IMG/VR virus record: IMGVR_UViG_3300024359_000006
Coordinates: 24,350 to 88,349 of that record
Source: a virus
Direction: 5' to 3' (one strand)
DNA: 64,000 nucleotides
In this document: positions 10,601 through 19,778 of the stretch, piece after piece
How positions within the stretch are numbered: position 1 is the stretch's first letter
How the letters are laid out: every line of letters begins with the position of its first letter
Translations under genes and position numbers: made by a program
The notes under the pieces: generated by a model
The model's database searches: none
Told to the model about the DNA's origin: nothing
Seen by the model: the letters and a program-made list of their open reading frames with translations, nothing else

Positions 10601-11206
10601 CATGTTGATCACCCTACTGTATTTACAGGTACAACCTATCAGGCTACCTGGAACAACATCTCTCAATTTGCAACATTATCAACTGATGATAATTATTCTA
10701 ATCTACAGACACCTTACAGGTACGATAACAGTCAATTTTATCAGAGAACTATGAAAATGTCGTTTAGTGATAATGATCAATTTTTATTAGGAGGTAAATC
10801 TTGTGGAGCATATTTATTTATGTCACCTGCTAGAATCGGAAGTTTAGTAGTTGATGGAGATAATAAATTTGGAAAAAAGACAATAGGTAAAGTAGATAGT
10901 AAGCAGGTTAATTCCCAAGTTGCAAAATCCCCTAATATTACAGTTGATCTTGTTTTCCAATATAGAATGACTGATTATTTTGGAGTTACTGCAAGTGGAG
11001 GAGTTGATACTTCAACTGGTAGGGTTGCAGGTAAGAATACAAATCCTGTTTCTAATTTAACATATTCTAAAACAATTGGTTTAGATATATTTGATTCTAA
11101 TGAAAATCAATTTTCTTTTGATTTAGAAGTGTTTGCTAAATATAAGCCACAAGGATATAACTTAAACAATACTAAAACAGTTACTCTTACTAAAGCAGTT
11201 AGTTAA
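7658..11206 (+). CDS. Very large tail structural protein with coiled coils and Fn3-like segment
   Basis: A 1182-residue protein starting 3 nt after the previous stop. A Lys/Ser-rich coiled coil lies around residues 430-505, followed by a segment with RVRGFWKVPEAK and alternating hydrophobic strands that looks like an Ig/Fn3-type beta sandwich (about 510-660). A second coiled coil around residues 725-760 (DKLIDLQKEIDSLKEQLENA) precedes a long beta-rich C-terminal part. The organisation of stalk, sandwich, stalk and tip fits a baseplate-attached fibre or tail spike scaffold. Family not recognised; role inferred from architecture and position. Confidence 0.5.
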   Translation: MDTQNSFSGIIKQFTQMNANALETFERINEAMTSEKDAITVSVDLFGTPDDDGVTTIKTYQIPSFGFIDREIKRLENNIKALSGVGTADATVQMPDGSFKKIIARKLKTPASDLTSIALPTQFVTTDNDFFEDYLNPLLTVKFDVSNQIVVDTERVLVKRYIFQANDEFAAAYFDDTYNNVDEINYQTFVEDLISSGANATIDEQVRDLPFKSTQYYGDFDVLAVENAEREFVVDGTPVIKTVKLYTLNKLTYTDGDKSLNDTEFLSVGDELLVNSGNNNTRYRIENVYNGTSQLELRLIEGFDSIKIGTSQLRIYKSLENKVDLSINVGFDERQVVFFKAIDPDSKIIAENWSPGVGFYSNDLTIENEAGGTQTLSAFYRDSVSDFGQFIKALKEDFIPPANVGIVPDPVELNVDNFQVVQINTHLTENDALDNIKKLNTDKITVSENLKKLDDTISSKRSEIATKKYSSQIQKNKDKNTLNTLIEKRSSEAKLYSSVVNQIQSISTDQNVKDIKPKFRVRGFWKVPEAKTNADTLPQEIVKFSIQYRYVSASGKTSNIEQIPFTQDNKTTTASFSNWNQLDTPTRKRLKDVTTGKYIWTTESIEDGQEVNFNQLDLPINLGENIEIRIKAYSEAGFPSTPVTSDWSEPILIEFPQGMLDTSDVINLVEENSKETTYVKLVDELDSKGVYTHIADSFIANEKYFTHGAGNIASGFLSSEQTPISLLDKLIDLQKEIDSLKEQLENAEGELLATIVDEEGRTTQVEANTTTKLFAGYYVDEVADLNIKKGTIVTKTFKLLLENSKATDLELTARIIGNRNDAVYPSSSSGDEVTFEMGTHDYSTGTPALASRIENDTYYTVEGKYDLVPIQYQNMTTIEANAEIFNNKAAMQSAQRKGQFIYGRYMDVTGENPLYSTLPLDYLTGDDTSLTNGTNRFEYFGKAATGTDGTSTNDFIWKGVNAEVIQLSSLTSGDYDDSIYVHVDHPTVFTGTTYQATWNNISQFATLSTDDNYSNLQTPYRYDNSQFYQRTMKMSFSDNDQFLLGGKSCGAYLFMSPARIGSLVVDGDNKFGKKTIGKVDSKQVNSQVAKSPNITVDLVFQYRMTDYFGVTASGGVDTSTGRVAGKNTNPVSNLTYSKTIGLDIFDSNENQFSFDLEVFAKYKPQGYNLNNTKTVTLTKAVS

Positions 11207-11219
11207 TAAAACTAATAGA

Positions 11220-11228
11220 GATATATAA
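11220..11228 (+). promoter_or_regulatory. GATATATAA motif (candidate promoter)
   Basis: GATATATAA lies 37 nt before the ATG of the 1900-residue tail protein, in the 59-nt gap after the preceding gene. The same 9-mer recurs in other intergenic leaders of this window and I did not see it inside genes. It resembles the TATA-type late promoter of T4-like phages (T4 consensus TATAAATA), and a gp55-like sigma gene is present at 57.8 kb. Confidence 0.5.
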
Positions 11229-11265
11229 TCTTAAGTAATATTAAACTAAAAATAAAAACACAAAT

Positions 11266-14200
11266 ATGTTTGAAGGTGGAGATGACCCAATATTAGGTGG
11301 AGATGACACTGACTCAGGTTCTGGAGACGGCCCAACTGATTTTAACGACACTGATTCGGGTGCCGGTGGAACCCCAATAGGAGATGGTGGAGATAGCGGT
11401 GGAGACGCTGATGGGGATGGAGTAGCTGATAATAAAGATGCTTTTCCAAACGATCCAACTGAAACTGCTGATACAGATGGGGATGGTGTAGGTGATAACG
11501 CTGATGACTTTCCAACAGATCCTAACGAAGACACAGATTCAGATGAAGATGGTGTAGGTGATAACGCCGATGACTTTCCAACAGATCCTAACGAAGATAC
11601 TGATACTGATGGGGACGGTGTAGGTGATAACGCTGATGACTTTCCAACAGATCCTAACGAAGATACTGATACTGACGGGGACGGTGTAGGAGATAACACC
11701 GATGCATTTCCAAATGATTCAACTGAAACTTTAGATTCTGATGGAGATGGTGTAGGAGATAACACTGATTCATTTCCAACAGATCCTAACGAAGACACTG
11801 ATTCAGATGGAGATGGTGTAGGAGATAACGCTGATGCATTTCCAAATAATTCAACTGAAACTTTAGATTCAGATGGAGACGGTGTAGGAGATAACACTGA
11901 TGCATTTCCAAATGATTCAACTGAAACTTTAGATTCTGATGGAGACGGCGTAGGTAATAACGCTGATGCATTTCCAAATGATTCAACTGAAACTTTAGAT
12001 TCTGATGGAGATGGTGTAGGTGATAATGCAGATGATTTTCCAACAGATCCTAATCAACAAGTAGCACAAATTAATCCTAATTTAATACAACAGGTAGCTG
12101 AATCTTTAGAAAACTTAAATGGAACGTCTGATGGAAGCGATCCTTATAGTAGTTTAACTCCTTTTAAAATTAGAACAGATATAGAAAATAATGGAAGATA
12201 TGACAACATTTCAAAACCATTACTTAGAACAAATCCTAAAATAAGCACTAATATAAAGTTAATAGTTGAAAATGATCAAATGTATTTAGAAAGTTTTAAT
12301 GCGACTGATCAACTTGCTGCTTCTAATTATAAAAAATATTTAGTTAAAGAAACTGGATCATATTCATATGATGTTGCTAAATTTTGGAATAAAGATTCTA
12401 CACCAAATGATTTAGTTTATAAAGTAAAAAGAGATAATTCAGATTTTTCAGTATTAGATAGTTATGAAAAACAATTAGAAGAAACTTATAATTATGGTAC
12501 TTCTATAAATTATAATAAACTATATGATAGTGAATTTGCAATGTTAGCTCCAATTTGGCTAGATAAAAAAGTACCTTCTAAGTTTTTAATCTATAGGGTT
12601 AAAGATCCGATAAACACAAAGAATTATTCTAATTCTGAAAATTTAGATAGAATTAATGAAATGCTTAAAAATGCAACATTAATAAAGACAATTGATCTTT
12701 CTAATGACTCTGCTATAGGTAAATATATTAGAAATTATGTAAATGATGATAGTTTTCCAGACTCTCCATTAACTGTTTCATTTAATAAAGATGAACAAAC
12801 TTTTTATAATGGTATAGATTTAGAAAAAGGTGGCTTCACTAGTAAAGGAGAATTTCACTATAAAGATACTATTAAAACAGATAAACCTATTATAGAATAT
12901 AATGATTTTATAACTGAAGGTTTTTCTAGAAATAATTTAGCATGTGCAAACTTAGTTAATTTAGAATTTTTATTTGATGATGAAGAAGCTGAAGAGTTTT
13001 CTATAAATAGGTATTTTGGAATTTATGTAGATGAACATAAATTAGGAGGAGGATCCGTTGATAATATTAAAAACGATTTATTTACATTTAAAAAAGACAC
13101 ACTAATCAGTGAAATGGATTTAAGCGATGTTGGTTCCGGAACTTATATGTTACCTCATAATGTGTTTTATCAAAATATGCCAATGTTAGGTTGGATTAAA
13201 AGTTTTTCAAATTATCATAATATTAAAAATGGAGTATATTGGAATCGTAAAAATTATGAATTAAGAGCAGATACTAATAATACTGATTATAGTTTATTTA
13301 CAGGAATTAAAAAGACTAATAAAAACATAGAGATTATTGTTAATACAAGTGCAGCTTCTGATTTTATTAAAATTAAAATAATAGATAACCCATTAAATGG
13401 AGATGAGTTTAGACTTTTAAAATTAAAAAAACAAAGATTCACAATAAAGATTGTAGTTAATGAAAATACAGGGTCAGTAACATTAAATGATAATACTGGA
13501 TTTGGTTATACAAGACCTTCAGGCGCAACTGAATATGACACTCTTCTAGATTTAGTAAACAATTGGCCTATCAGTGTAGGTAATACTTTTGAAAAGTATG
13601 AACCTTCTTTAATTCAACGTGGCAATAAATACTTTATAGAACTTGTAGAAAAGCAATATAATTTTGAAGAAAACCATAGTATTTTTTGTTTAAATAACAA
13701 CTTAACAATATTAGATGTTAAAAAAACATACACTCATATTAATGTTGTAGAAAATACATTTATAGCCGATAACAACGTTGATAAAGGTAGATTTGAAAAT
13801 AATAGATTCTCAAATCAAGGTACTTTAAAGAATGTTGCAGATTCAATAAGTTCACTAATTAATAATTATACTTTATTTAGTTCTATTGTTTTAGAAAATG
13901 AAATTATAATTTATTCAGACGTTGACGGTTATAATAGAGAATTAGGAATTTTTGTTAAAAATTTATCTTCTTCTAATTTCATAGAAATAAATGAGGAATC
14001 CTCTAATAAAAACATAACTTCTAACTTTTTATTAAATAATGAAGTTTGGTATTTAAAAGGAGGAAGTAATGTAAATTCTTCAATTTATATTAATGAAGAT
14101 GATGAAGATGAAATCAGTATAGGTGAATATTTATTAGATATTGAAAATAGATTTAATGAGGTATTAGACATAGTAGATGATCCAAGAGAGATAAATTCTA

Positions 14201-16968
14201 ATTTTAAAAGAGTAATTCTTAAAGATAAAAACAATGGTATAGAAAATATTGTTAATGTTTATAAAGACTTTAAAATTGAATGGGGAATGTTTAGTGCATA
14301 TGATATTCATGATATGGATTTTGATTTTTATGATGAATCTAATTCTGATTTAAAAGAATTAGATTTAGAAGATGACATACTTTACCCATTTTCAAATGCA
14401 ATTGATGAACCTACTGGGCCTAATGGAGAAATGCCTTTAGATGCATATGCTGATGTTGAAAGGTTAAAGGAAGATTCTAATACTTATTTTTCTAATTTAA
14501 TAAACATATTAGAAGATGAAAACAGTTTACCTGAAGGAAACACAATGACTAGAATATCTAGTGAATTTGAAAGACTACAAGAAAATAATACAACGGAATT
14601 TGCTACAATCTCCAGAGTAGTTCCATATATTAATAAATGGTCTCTAAAGGATAGCTTAAACGTTAGAGAAAACCCATACTTTCTAAATTTAAATGAAGCA
14701 TTTGGTGAAACTAATTTTGCTGCTTCTCTAGAAAGTTTAGATAGAGACGAAACTAAAATGACACACGAATGGTTCTATATAGACGAATACCCTACATACT
14801 TAGAGTATTTTGATGTCGATAATACTTTTAGTTATTTAAAACCTTCACCCAATATTGAATTTAGTTTAGATCATTTTAAAGATATAAATTTTGATTATTT
14901 TAAAACATATTTTGTAGGGACTGGGGCAATGGTTGGTTCTGATGAAACATTTGCTCAAACTTCATTTGGAAAATCTAGAACTTTTAAAAAGTATACAATA
15001 ATAGAAGATGGAGGAGGTGAATCGTTTGCCTCAACAATATTTAAAGGTATTAGATTTATACCTAAAACTAGAAAAAAAATTGAAAATAACATAACTAAAG
15101 AATTTATTAAAAATAGTGAATTTAATGGTTATAGATTTTCAACCGTTTTAAAAACATCCTTTGATGTAAATTCTCCAAATGAATTAAAACTTAGAATAAT
15201 TCAAAATAAAAAATTTAAATTTGTTGTTTTAATTTTAGATTTAAATTTATCAGATGATAACTTTAGATGTTTAAATAGAAAATTATTATATGAACTAGAT
15301 CATAAGTTACAAGATCTTTATAACTATTCAAATAGCATAGTTTCGGGTGCATTAGATTTAAGTTCAGTTAATTTAAGTCAAGGTCAAAGCACTGTAATAG
15401 ATGGAATTACTCACAACAGTAGTAGTGTTCCTTCATTTACTTCACAAATACTTAAAGATCCTATAACTGGTTCTTATGGTATTTTAGAAGTTGAAGTTGC
15501 TGGAATAACATATGAACTAAACATAGACAATGTAATAAATGATAATAAAATTTCAGTTACTGGGGAAATGACAATAAATGGTGTTCCTCAACCTACTCAA
15601 TTTTATACATTAAATCAATATAAGTCTGCAAGCTATTCATATAGAGGTGGAGGTATTTTTGCACATTCATCTTTATTAAATTTATTATCTGCTGGAAATG
15701 TTGCAAATGTTTTAAATACTACTAACAATGCTGAATATTTAACAGTTAATGTTGATGGAAGTATTATTGAAAATACATTTTCTTTAGAAATGCAAGACGG
15801 TGTTGAAATAGTTAAAACTTCTAACTTATATCCTGAAATAGACATTAATAAACCTAAAGCATTTGGATTAACAAATGAATCTATTGGATATAGTATAAAA
15901 TCTAGAAACGAATATTTTGCTCTTTTAACTAGACAAAATGGAAAATATACCATAAATACTAAACCTATTATTACATTTAGTGAACCTTTTTCTATGCATA
16001 AAATTGAACCAGGTGACGGATATGATTGGAGCGATGTATATAGAACTCCAATTGGATATGTCTATAATTATAACATTGGTAATGCTGATGAAAATAAACT
16101 TGCAATAGAATTATATAAAAAACTAAATGGGTGTGGTGTATTATTTAACATAGGTGAAGTTAAATCACCTTTACATGACAGCCAATGGGGAAGTATTAAA
16201 AATCATTTTTTCCATAAAGTAAACGACATAGATACTAGTGGAGTTATAAAACTTTCAGAATCAGATGATTTATTACCTAAATATAATTTAATAAATGAAA
16301 TTGCTATTGAAAAGAAAAACAAAAATGTTTTCATGTCAAGATGGGAAGATACTTACTACATTAGATCAACCAGTGGAGGAGGTATTCAATATATTCCAGG
16401 AACTAAAAATATAGTTGAAGAAAAAAGTTATATGAGTTCAAGCGCTATAAAGTTAAATAAAGAATATGAAGTATTTAACTTTACACATGGAAGATATGAG
16501 GCTATTGAGGAGTTAAACAATATTAAATTATTAGGTGAATCTCAAAATGATATTAATTATATAGAAACTGAAAGAGAAGTAATAATGGATTTTTATATGA
16601 GGGAGGCCGTTGTTAAAAAACTAAGCAGTTTAGGTTTAAGTTATACAATGAACAGATTGGTAGAGGTTGAAAATAGTTTTGGTAGAATTGACACGTTAAG
16701 TGATGATATTAATGGATATGTTGCTGAAAATATAATACCTGCATTTTCAATAGATTCTATTAGATTAGCGGTATATGAAGGGAAAAAACAAATAACTACA
16801 ATTGATATTATTTCTGATCCCTCTAATTTAAATGTAAATGGATATATCTCAGATGGTAATTTTACTTATAAATTAGACCCTGTAAACCCTCTCAATTTTA
16901 GATTAATATATAATAAAAGAATAGGCTACTCTTATAAGATTAGACCTTTAATAAAAATAAAGTCATAA
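11266..16968 (+). CDS. Giant tail protein with thrombospondin type 3 (Ca-binding) repeats
   Basis: A 1900-residue protein, the largest gene in the window. After about 45 Gly/Asp-rich residues it has ten tandem repeats of about 21 residues with DxDGDGVGDN followed by DDFPTDPNE or DAFPNDSTE; these are thrombospondin type 3 repeats, which bind Ca2+ through the Asp side chains. The remaining roughly 1630 residues are Asn/Lys/Tyr/Glu-rich, with no recognised enzymatic motif. TSP3 repeats are common in Bacteroidota surface proteins. The gene sits among fibre genes, 2 nt before the collagen-like fibre gene. It is most likely a large fibre or baseplate-attached adhesin whose Ca-stabilised stalk lies near its N-terminus. 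Function inferred. Confidence 0.55.
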   Translation: MFEGGDDPILGGDDTDSGSGDGPTDFNDTDSGAGGTPIGDGGDSGGDADGDGVADNKDAFPNDPTETADTDGDGVGDNADDFPTDPNEDTDSDEDGVGDNADDFPTDPNEDTDTDGDGVGDNADDFPTDPNEDTDTDGDGVGDNTDAFPNDSTETLDSDGDGVGDNTDSFPTDPNEDTDSDGDGVGDNADAFPNNSTETLDSDGDGVGDNTDAFPNDSTETLDSDGDGVGNNADAFPNDSTETLDSDGDGVGDNADDFPTDPNQQVAQINPNLIQQVAESLENLNGTSDGSDPYSSLTPFKIRTDIENNGRYDNISKPLLRTNPKISTNIKLIVENDQMYLESFNATDQLAASNYKKYLVKETGSYSYDVAKFWNKDSTPNDLVYKVKRDNSDFSVLDSYEKQLEETYNYGTSINYNKLYDSEFAMLAPIWLDKKVPSKFLIYRVKDPINTKNYSNSENLDRINEMLKNATLIKTIDLSNDSAIGKYIRNYVNDDSFPDSPLTVSFNKDEQTFYNGIDLEKGGFTSKGEFHYKDTIKTDKPIIEYNDFITEGFSRNNLACANLVNLEFLFDDEEAEEFSINRYFGIYVDEHKLGGGSVDNIKNDLFTFKKDTLISEMDLSDVGSGTYMLPHNVFYQNMPMLGWIKSFSNYHNIKNGVYWNRKNYELRADTNNTDYSLFTGIKKTNKNIEIIVNTSAASDFIKIKIIDNPLNGDEFRLLKLKKQRFTIKIVVNENTGSVTLNDNTGFGYTRPSGATEYDTLLDLVNNWPISVGNTFEKYEPSLIQRGNKYFIELVEKQYNFEENHSIFCLNNNLTILDVKKTYTHINVVENTFIADNNVDKGRFENNRFSNQGTLKNVADSISSLINNYTLFSSIVLENEIIIYSDVDGYNRELGIFVKNLSSSNFIEINEESSNKNITSNFLLNNEVWYLKGGSNVNSSIYINEDDEDEISIGEYLLDIENRFNEVLDIVDDPREINSNFKRVILKDKNNGIENIVNVYKDFKIEWGMFSAYDIHDMDFDFYDESNSDLKELDLEDDILYPFSNAIDEPTGPNGEMPLDAYADVERLKEDSNTYFSNLINILEDENSLPEGNTMTRISSEFERLQENNTTEFATISRVVPYINKWSLKDSLNVRENPYFLNLNEAFGETNFAASLESLDRDETKMTHEWFYIDEYPTYLEYFDVDNTFSYLKPSPNIEFSLDHFKDINFDYFKTYFVGTGAMVGSDETFAQTSFGKSRTFKKYTIIEDGGGESFASTIFKGIRFIPKTRKKIENNITKEFIKNSEFNGYRFSTVLKTSFDVNSPNELKLRIIQNKKFKFVVLILDLNLSDDNFRCLNRKLLYELDHKLQDLYNYSNSIVSGALDLSSVNLSQGQSTVIDGITHNSSSVPSFTSQILKDPITGSYGILEVEVAGITYELNIDNVINDNKISVTGEMTINGVPQPTQFYTLNQYKSASYSYRGGGIFAHSSLLNLLSAGNVANVLNTTNNAEYLTVNVDGSIIENTFSLEMQDGVEIVKTSNLYPEIDINKPKAFGLTNESIGYSIKSRNEYFALLTRQNGKYTINTKPIITFSEPFSMHKIEPGDGYDWSDVYRTPIGYVYNYNIGNADENKLAIELYKKLNGCGVLFNIGEVKSPLHDSQWGSIKNHFFHKVNDIDTSGVIKLSESDDLLPKYNLINEIAIEKKNKNVFMSRWEDTYYIRSTSGGGIQYIPGTKNIVEEKSYMSSSAIKLNKEYEVFNFTHGRYEAIEELNNIKLLGESQNDINYIETEREVIMDFYMREAVVKKLSSLGLSYTMNRLVEVENSFGRIDTLSDDINGYVAENIIPAFSIDSIRLAVYEGKKQITTIDIISDPSNLNVNGYISDGNFTYKLDPVNPLNFRLIYNKRIGYSYKIRPLIKIKS
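11407..12057 (+). repeat. 63-bp tandem repeats encoding TSP3 motifs
   Basis: About ten in-frame 63-bp units inside the giant tail gene, each encoding DGDGVGDN plus DFPTDPNE or AFPNDSTE. Two unit types alternate (DPNED and STETL endings), which points to expansion by duplication. The long reverse-strand open frame over this region is a shadow of the repeat. Confidence 0.9.
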
Positions 16969-16969
16969 A

Positions 16970-18961
16970 ATGGCAATAAATATAAAAGAATTATTCGATG
17001 CTGACTCAGATAATATCAAGGTTGAAAAGACAAATTACAACTTTGATCAAGTTTTAGCAAATGGTGGAGGGCCAATTGGTCCTAAAGGAGTTCAAGGAAC
17101 TACCGGAAACGTAGGACAAAAAGGAGACGGAGGTGATAAAGGTGATAAAGGTGACGGTGGACAAAAAGGAGAACAAGGTGTTTCTTTAAATATATGGGAC
17201 AGTGATGTTAATTCATCCGTAGCTCCATTGTTTAATATACTAAGACCTTTTAATCAGTCTGGAACTATACCTAATCAAGCATTAACTTCTAGAATTATAT
17301 TAGGAGACGACACAAGTGTCTCTACTGCTCCTTCATATTCTCCAACCGCATTATTAAGTATGTTGTTAAAGGCAGATGATGCTCCAAACCATATTGAGCT
17401 AAAGGTAGATAATAGCAATGCTGCAATTTACAATATTAGAAGTGAATATTCTAACGGTAATGGTACTACTTTAAAAATAGTAGGAAGCGCTGCTGCTGTT
17501 CAAGGGGAAACTGTTAATATGACAATAAACCCTGGAAATAATATTACATTATTAGGTTCTACTTTAAATTTTGAAGGAAGTGGACTTATTGAAATATTGT
17601 CTAATGGATCTGCAATACAGATAGAAGGAAATCAAGGAGTGACGATCGATGGTCAGGATGGAGACATATTAATTGACAACACGTCAGGAGACAGCAACAT
17701 TGATATAAATTCTAATGAGGATTTAAACTTAGATGCTTCTGCGGTTAATATAATAGCAAATGGAGGTGGAGACAATTTAGATATTGCTATTACAGCAAAT
17801 GATGGAGAAGTTAATATTAAGGCTTTAAATGATAATGATGTTTTAATTGGAAATGCTGCCGGTACGGATTCTATTTATTTGGCGGCGAAAAGCTTAATAA
17901 GATTAAATACTCCTATTTTTCGAATAAATGCGACAACTAATGTTGATATTAATTCACCTGTATTAGATATTGATGTTTCAAATGCGACTAATATTACAAC
18001 TGCGAATACTAACGTAATTAACGTATCTAGTGCTTCTGGTTTTAATGATCTACAAGTAGAATCTGCATCTAAACTTAAAATAGAAAAGGAATTAATTACA
18101 GCTGACAAATCATTATTTTTTAGTGATAGTGATGGAGACCATGATGGCGATACTGATGGGGCTATTGATCCTACTGAAGTAAGTTCAGGTGATGGTATTA
18201 GATTTAAAGGAGGTGCAGCAGCAACCGGTGGGCCTGCTATAGGCTCTACAACTGCAGGCTTTTATCCTGCTCCGAATAATGGATCAACTGACGATAAAAG
18301 AACTCTTAGCGATTATTTCTTTGAAGATAATTTAGTAGATCCTATTACTGCAAATAAAAGATCAGATGCAGCAAGTGGAACTCTAAGCAGTGAACCCACT
18401 GGTAGCACATTTGACTCATTGCCTACAGGTTCTGGTGGAAGTAGTAGCGTTGTATCGTATGTAAAAATTGGAAATTCAATTAGTGTAAATGGAAGGTTTA
18501 CGTGTAGATCTCATACCTTATGGTCACTATATGATATTGATGGTAGCTTTAATAATAATTATTTTGTATTAAGATTTGATGAGACTTTTCCATATTTAAA
18601 TAGTGGAACTTCTCCTGTATATGCAAATATTGCTATCTCTACACAATTCGGTAGTGATCTAAACCTAGCGATAGGCCCAGGTACATCTGTTGATGTTTAT
18701 TTTGGATTTGTAGGAGTAATTTATCCTAATTCTAATACTATTCATTTTTATAAAAATGGTGTAAGAACAGTAAATGGTCAAAATCCTATAACTCCTATAC
18801 CATTGTCTCCTAAAGATTTAAGTAGAAATGCTTCAACGACATCGGATCAAAGTATTGACATTTCATTTTCATTTACCATGCCTACTATTTGGAATTCATA
18901 CAATAGAGAATATACAAGCGGTACTAGTATCAATGATGGTGATGGTAAATTAGGTGGTTAA
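16970..18961 (+). CDS. Tail fibre protein with collagen-like segment
   Basis: A 663-residue protein starting right after the giant tail gene. Residues about 34-72 are thirteen Gly-x-y triplets (GPI GPK GVQ, later GDK GDK GDG GQK GEQ), a collagen-like triple helix typical of trimeric phage fibres. Residues about 150-370 are repetitive Asn/Asp/Ile-rich strands (for example DILIDNTSGDSNIDINSNED) consistent with a beta-helix or repeated beta-prism shaft; the C-terminal 170 residues look like a globular beta-rich tip. It is therefore a candidate receptor-binding fibre. Trimerisation and receptor binding are inferred from architecture. Confidence 0.65.
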   Translation: MAINIKELFDADSDNIKVEKTNYNFDQVLANGGGPIGPKGVQGTTGNVGQKGDGGDKGDKGDGGQKGEQGVSLNIWDSDVNSSVAPLFNILRPFNQSGTIPNQALTSRIILGDDTSVSTAPSYSPTALLSMLLKADDAPNHIELKVDNSNAAIYNIRSEYSNGNGTTLKIVGSAAAVQGETVNMTINPGNNITLLGSTLNFEGSGLIEILSNGSAIQIEGNQGVTIDGQDGDILIDNTSGDSNIDINSNEDLNLDASAVNIIANGGGDNLDIAITANDGEVNIKALNDNDVLIGNAAGTDSIYLAAKSLIRLNTPIFRINATTNVDINSPVLDIDVSNATNITTANTNVINVSSASGFNDLQVESASKLKIEKELITADKSLFFSDSDGDHDGDTDGAIDPTEVSSGDGIRFKGGAAATGGPAIGSTTAGFYPAPNNGSTDDKRTLSDYFFEDNLVDPITANKRSDAASGTLSSEPTGSTFDSLPTGSGGSSSVVSYVKIGNSISVNGRFTCRSHTLWSLYDIDGSFNNNYFVLRFDETFPYLNSGTSPVYANIAISTQFGSDLNLAIGPGTSVDVYFGFVGVIYPNSNTIHFYKNGVRTVNGQNPITPIPLSPKDLSRNASTTSDQSIDISFSFTMPTIWNSYNREYTSGTSINDGDGKLGG

Positions 18962-18977
18962 TAAAATAAAAAAATAA

Positions 18978-19775
18978 ATGTTTAAAAGTTTAGAAATAAA
19001 GCCAATTCATTTTATAGCAACTATTTTATTGCTTATTATTTTACTAATGCATCAATGTAATAGGACTTCTAAAATAAAGGCTATTAATAAAGGCTTAGAG
19101 GTTAAAGTAGAAAGAGCGGGTCAAAATATTATCGCTAGTCAAGATAGTATAAAATATTATAAAAATGAAAATGACTTCTTAGTTAGCGAAATTACAGCAT
19201 ATGAGTTTACTGCAGAAGAATTAACAAATGACGCGAATGACTTATATGCAAAATACGAAAATGCACTAGGAGATATTAAAAAACTTAAAAAGGTAAATCA
19301 ATTGTTAAGTGCAGAAATTAATATTAAAGAAGTTGATACAGTTTACGCTTTTATAGAAAGTGATTCAGTTTTATATTTTAATGATTCTACAGTTTATGGA
19401 GATGGCAATTGGAGAAAATGGAATAGTAAGATTAGTCTGTTCGAAAAAGATAATAAATTAACAGGTGCATTGAATAGTTTTAGTTATGAACAAGGAATTA
19501 AACTATACTCAAGTGTTGAGGAAATTGATGGCATTAAAAAAATTAATATTGCTACAAAATATCCGGGCTTAACATTTAATAGTATTGAAGGAATTAGTCT
19601 CATTGAAGATGAGATAAATAAAGCAAAGGAAGAATATAAAAGTAGAGTTAAATTAGGTCTAGGAGTTGGCTATGGCTTAACTTTTACAAAAGACAATAGA
19701 GTTTATCATGGACCTCAACTTGGTTTATTTTTAACATATACTCCAAAGTTGTTCAATTTTAAAAGAGATAAATAA
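18978..19775 (+). CDS. Membrane-anchored coiled-coil protein, spanin candidate
   Basis: A 265-residue protein. Residues about 11-26 form a single transmembrane helix (FIATILLLIILLMHQC) with a basic N-terminal side, followed by a long helical/coiled-coil region (about 30-110), a beta-rich middle, and an amphipathic beta C-terminus (GLGVGYGLTFTKD, then GPQLGLFLTY) that resembles outer-membrane beta-hairpins. An inner-membrane anchor, periplasmic coiled coil and outer-membrane-like end fit a spanin that fuses host membranes at lysis. Similar proteins occur in phages of Bacteroidota (I recall a DUF6808 group, from memory). No lipobox is evident at Cys27. Alternative: a structural membrane protein. 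Confidence 0.45.
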   Translation: MFKSLEIKPIHFIATILLLIILLMHQCNRTSKIKAINKGLEVKVERAGQNIIASQDSIKYYKNENDFLVSEITAYEFTAEELTNDANDLYAKYENALGDIKKLKKVNQLLSAEINIKEVDTVYAFIESDSVLYFNDSTVYGDGNWRKWNSKISLFEKDNKLTGALNSFSYEQGIKLYSSVEEIDGIKKINIATKYPGLTFNSIEGISLIEDEINKAKEEYKSRVKLGLGVGYGLTFTKDNRVYHGPQLGLFLTYTPKLFNFKRDK

Positions 19776-19778
19776 ATT

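Noticed and set aside
11241-11897. Long reverse-strand open frame rich in Ser/Pro over the TSP3 repeats
   Set aside because: It is the antisense shadow of a repetitive forward gene; no other reverse gene is supported in the window.
11407-12057. Possible CRISPR array from the regular 63-bp repeats
   Set aside because: Repeats are contiguous, in frame and coding for TSP3 units, with no unique spacers.
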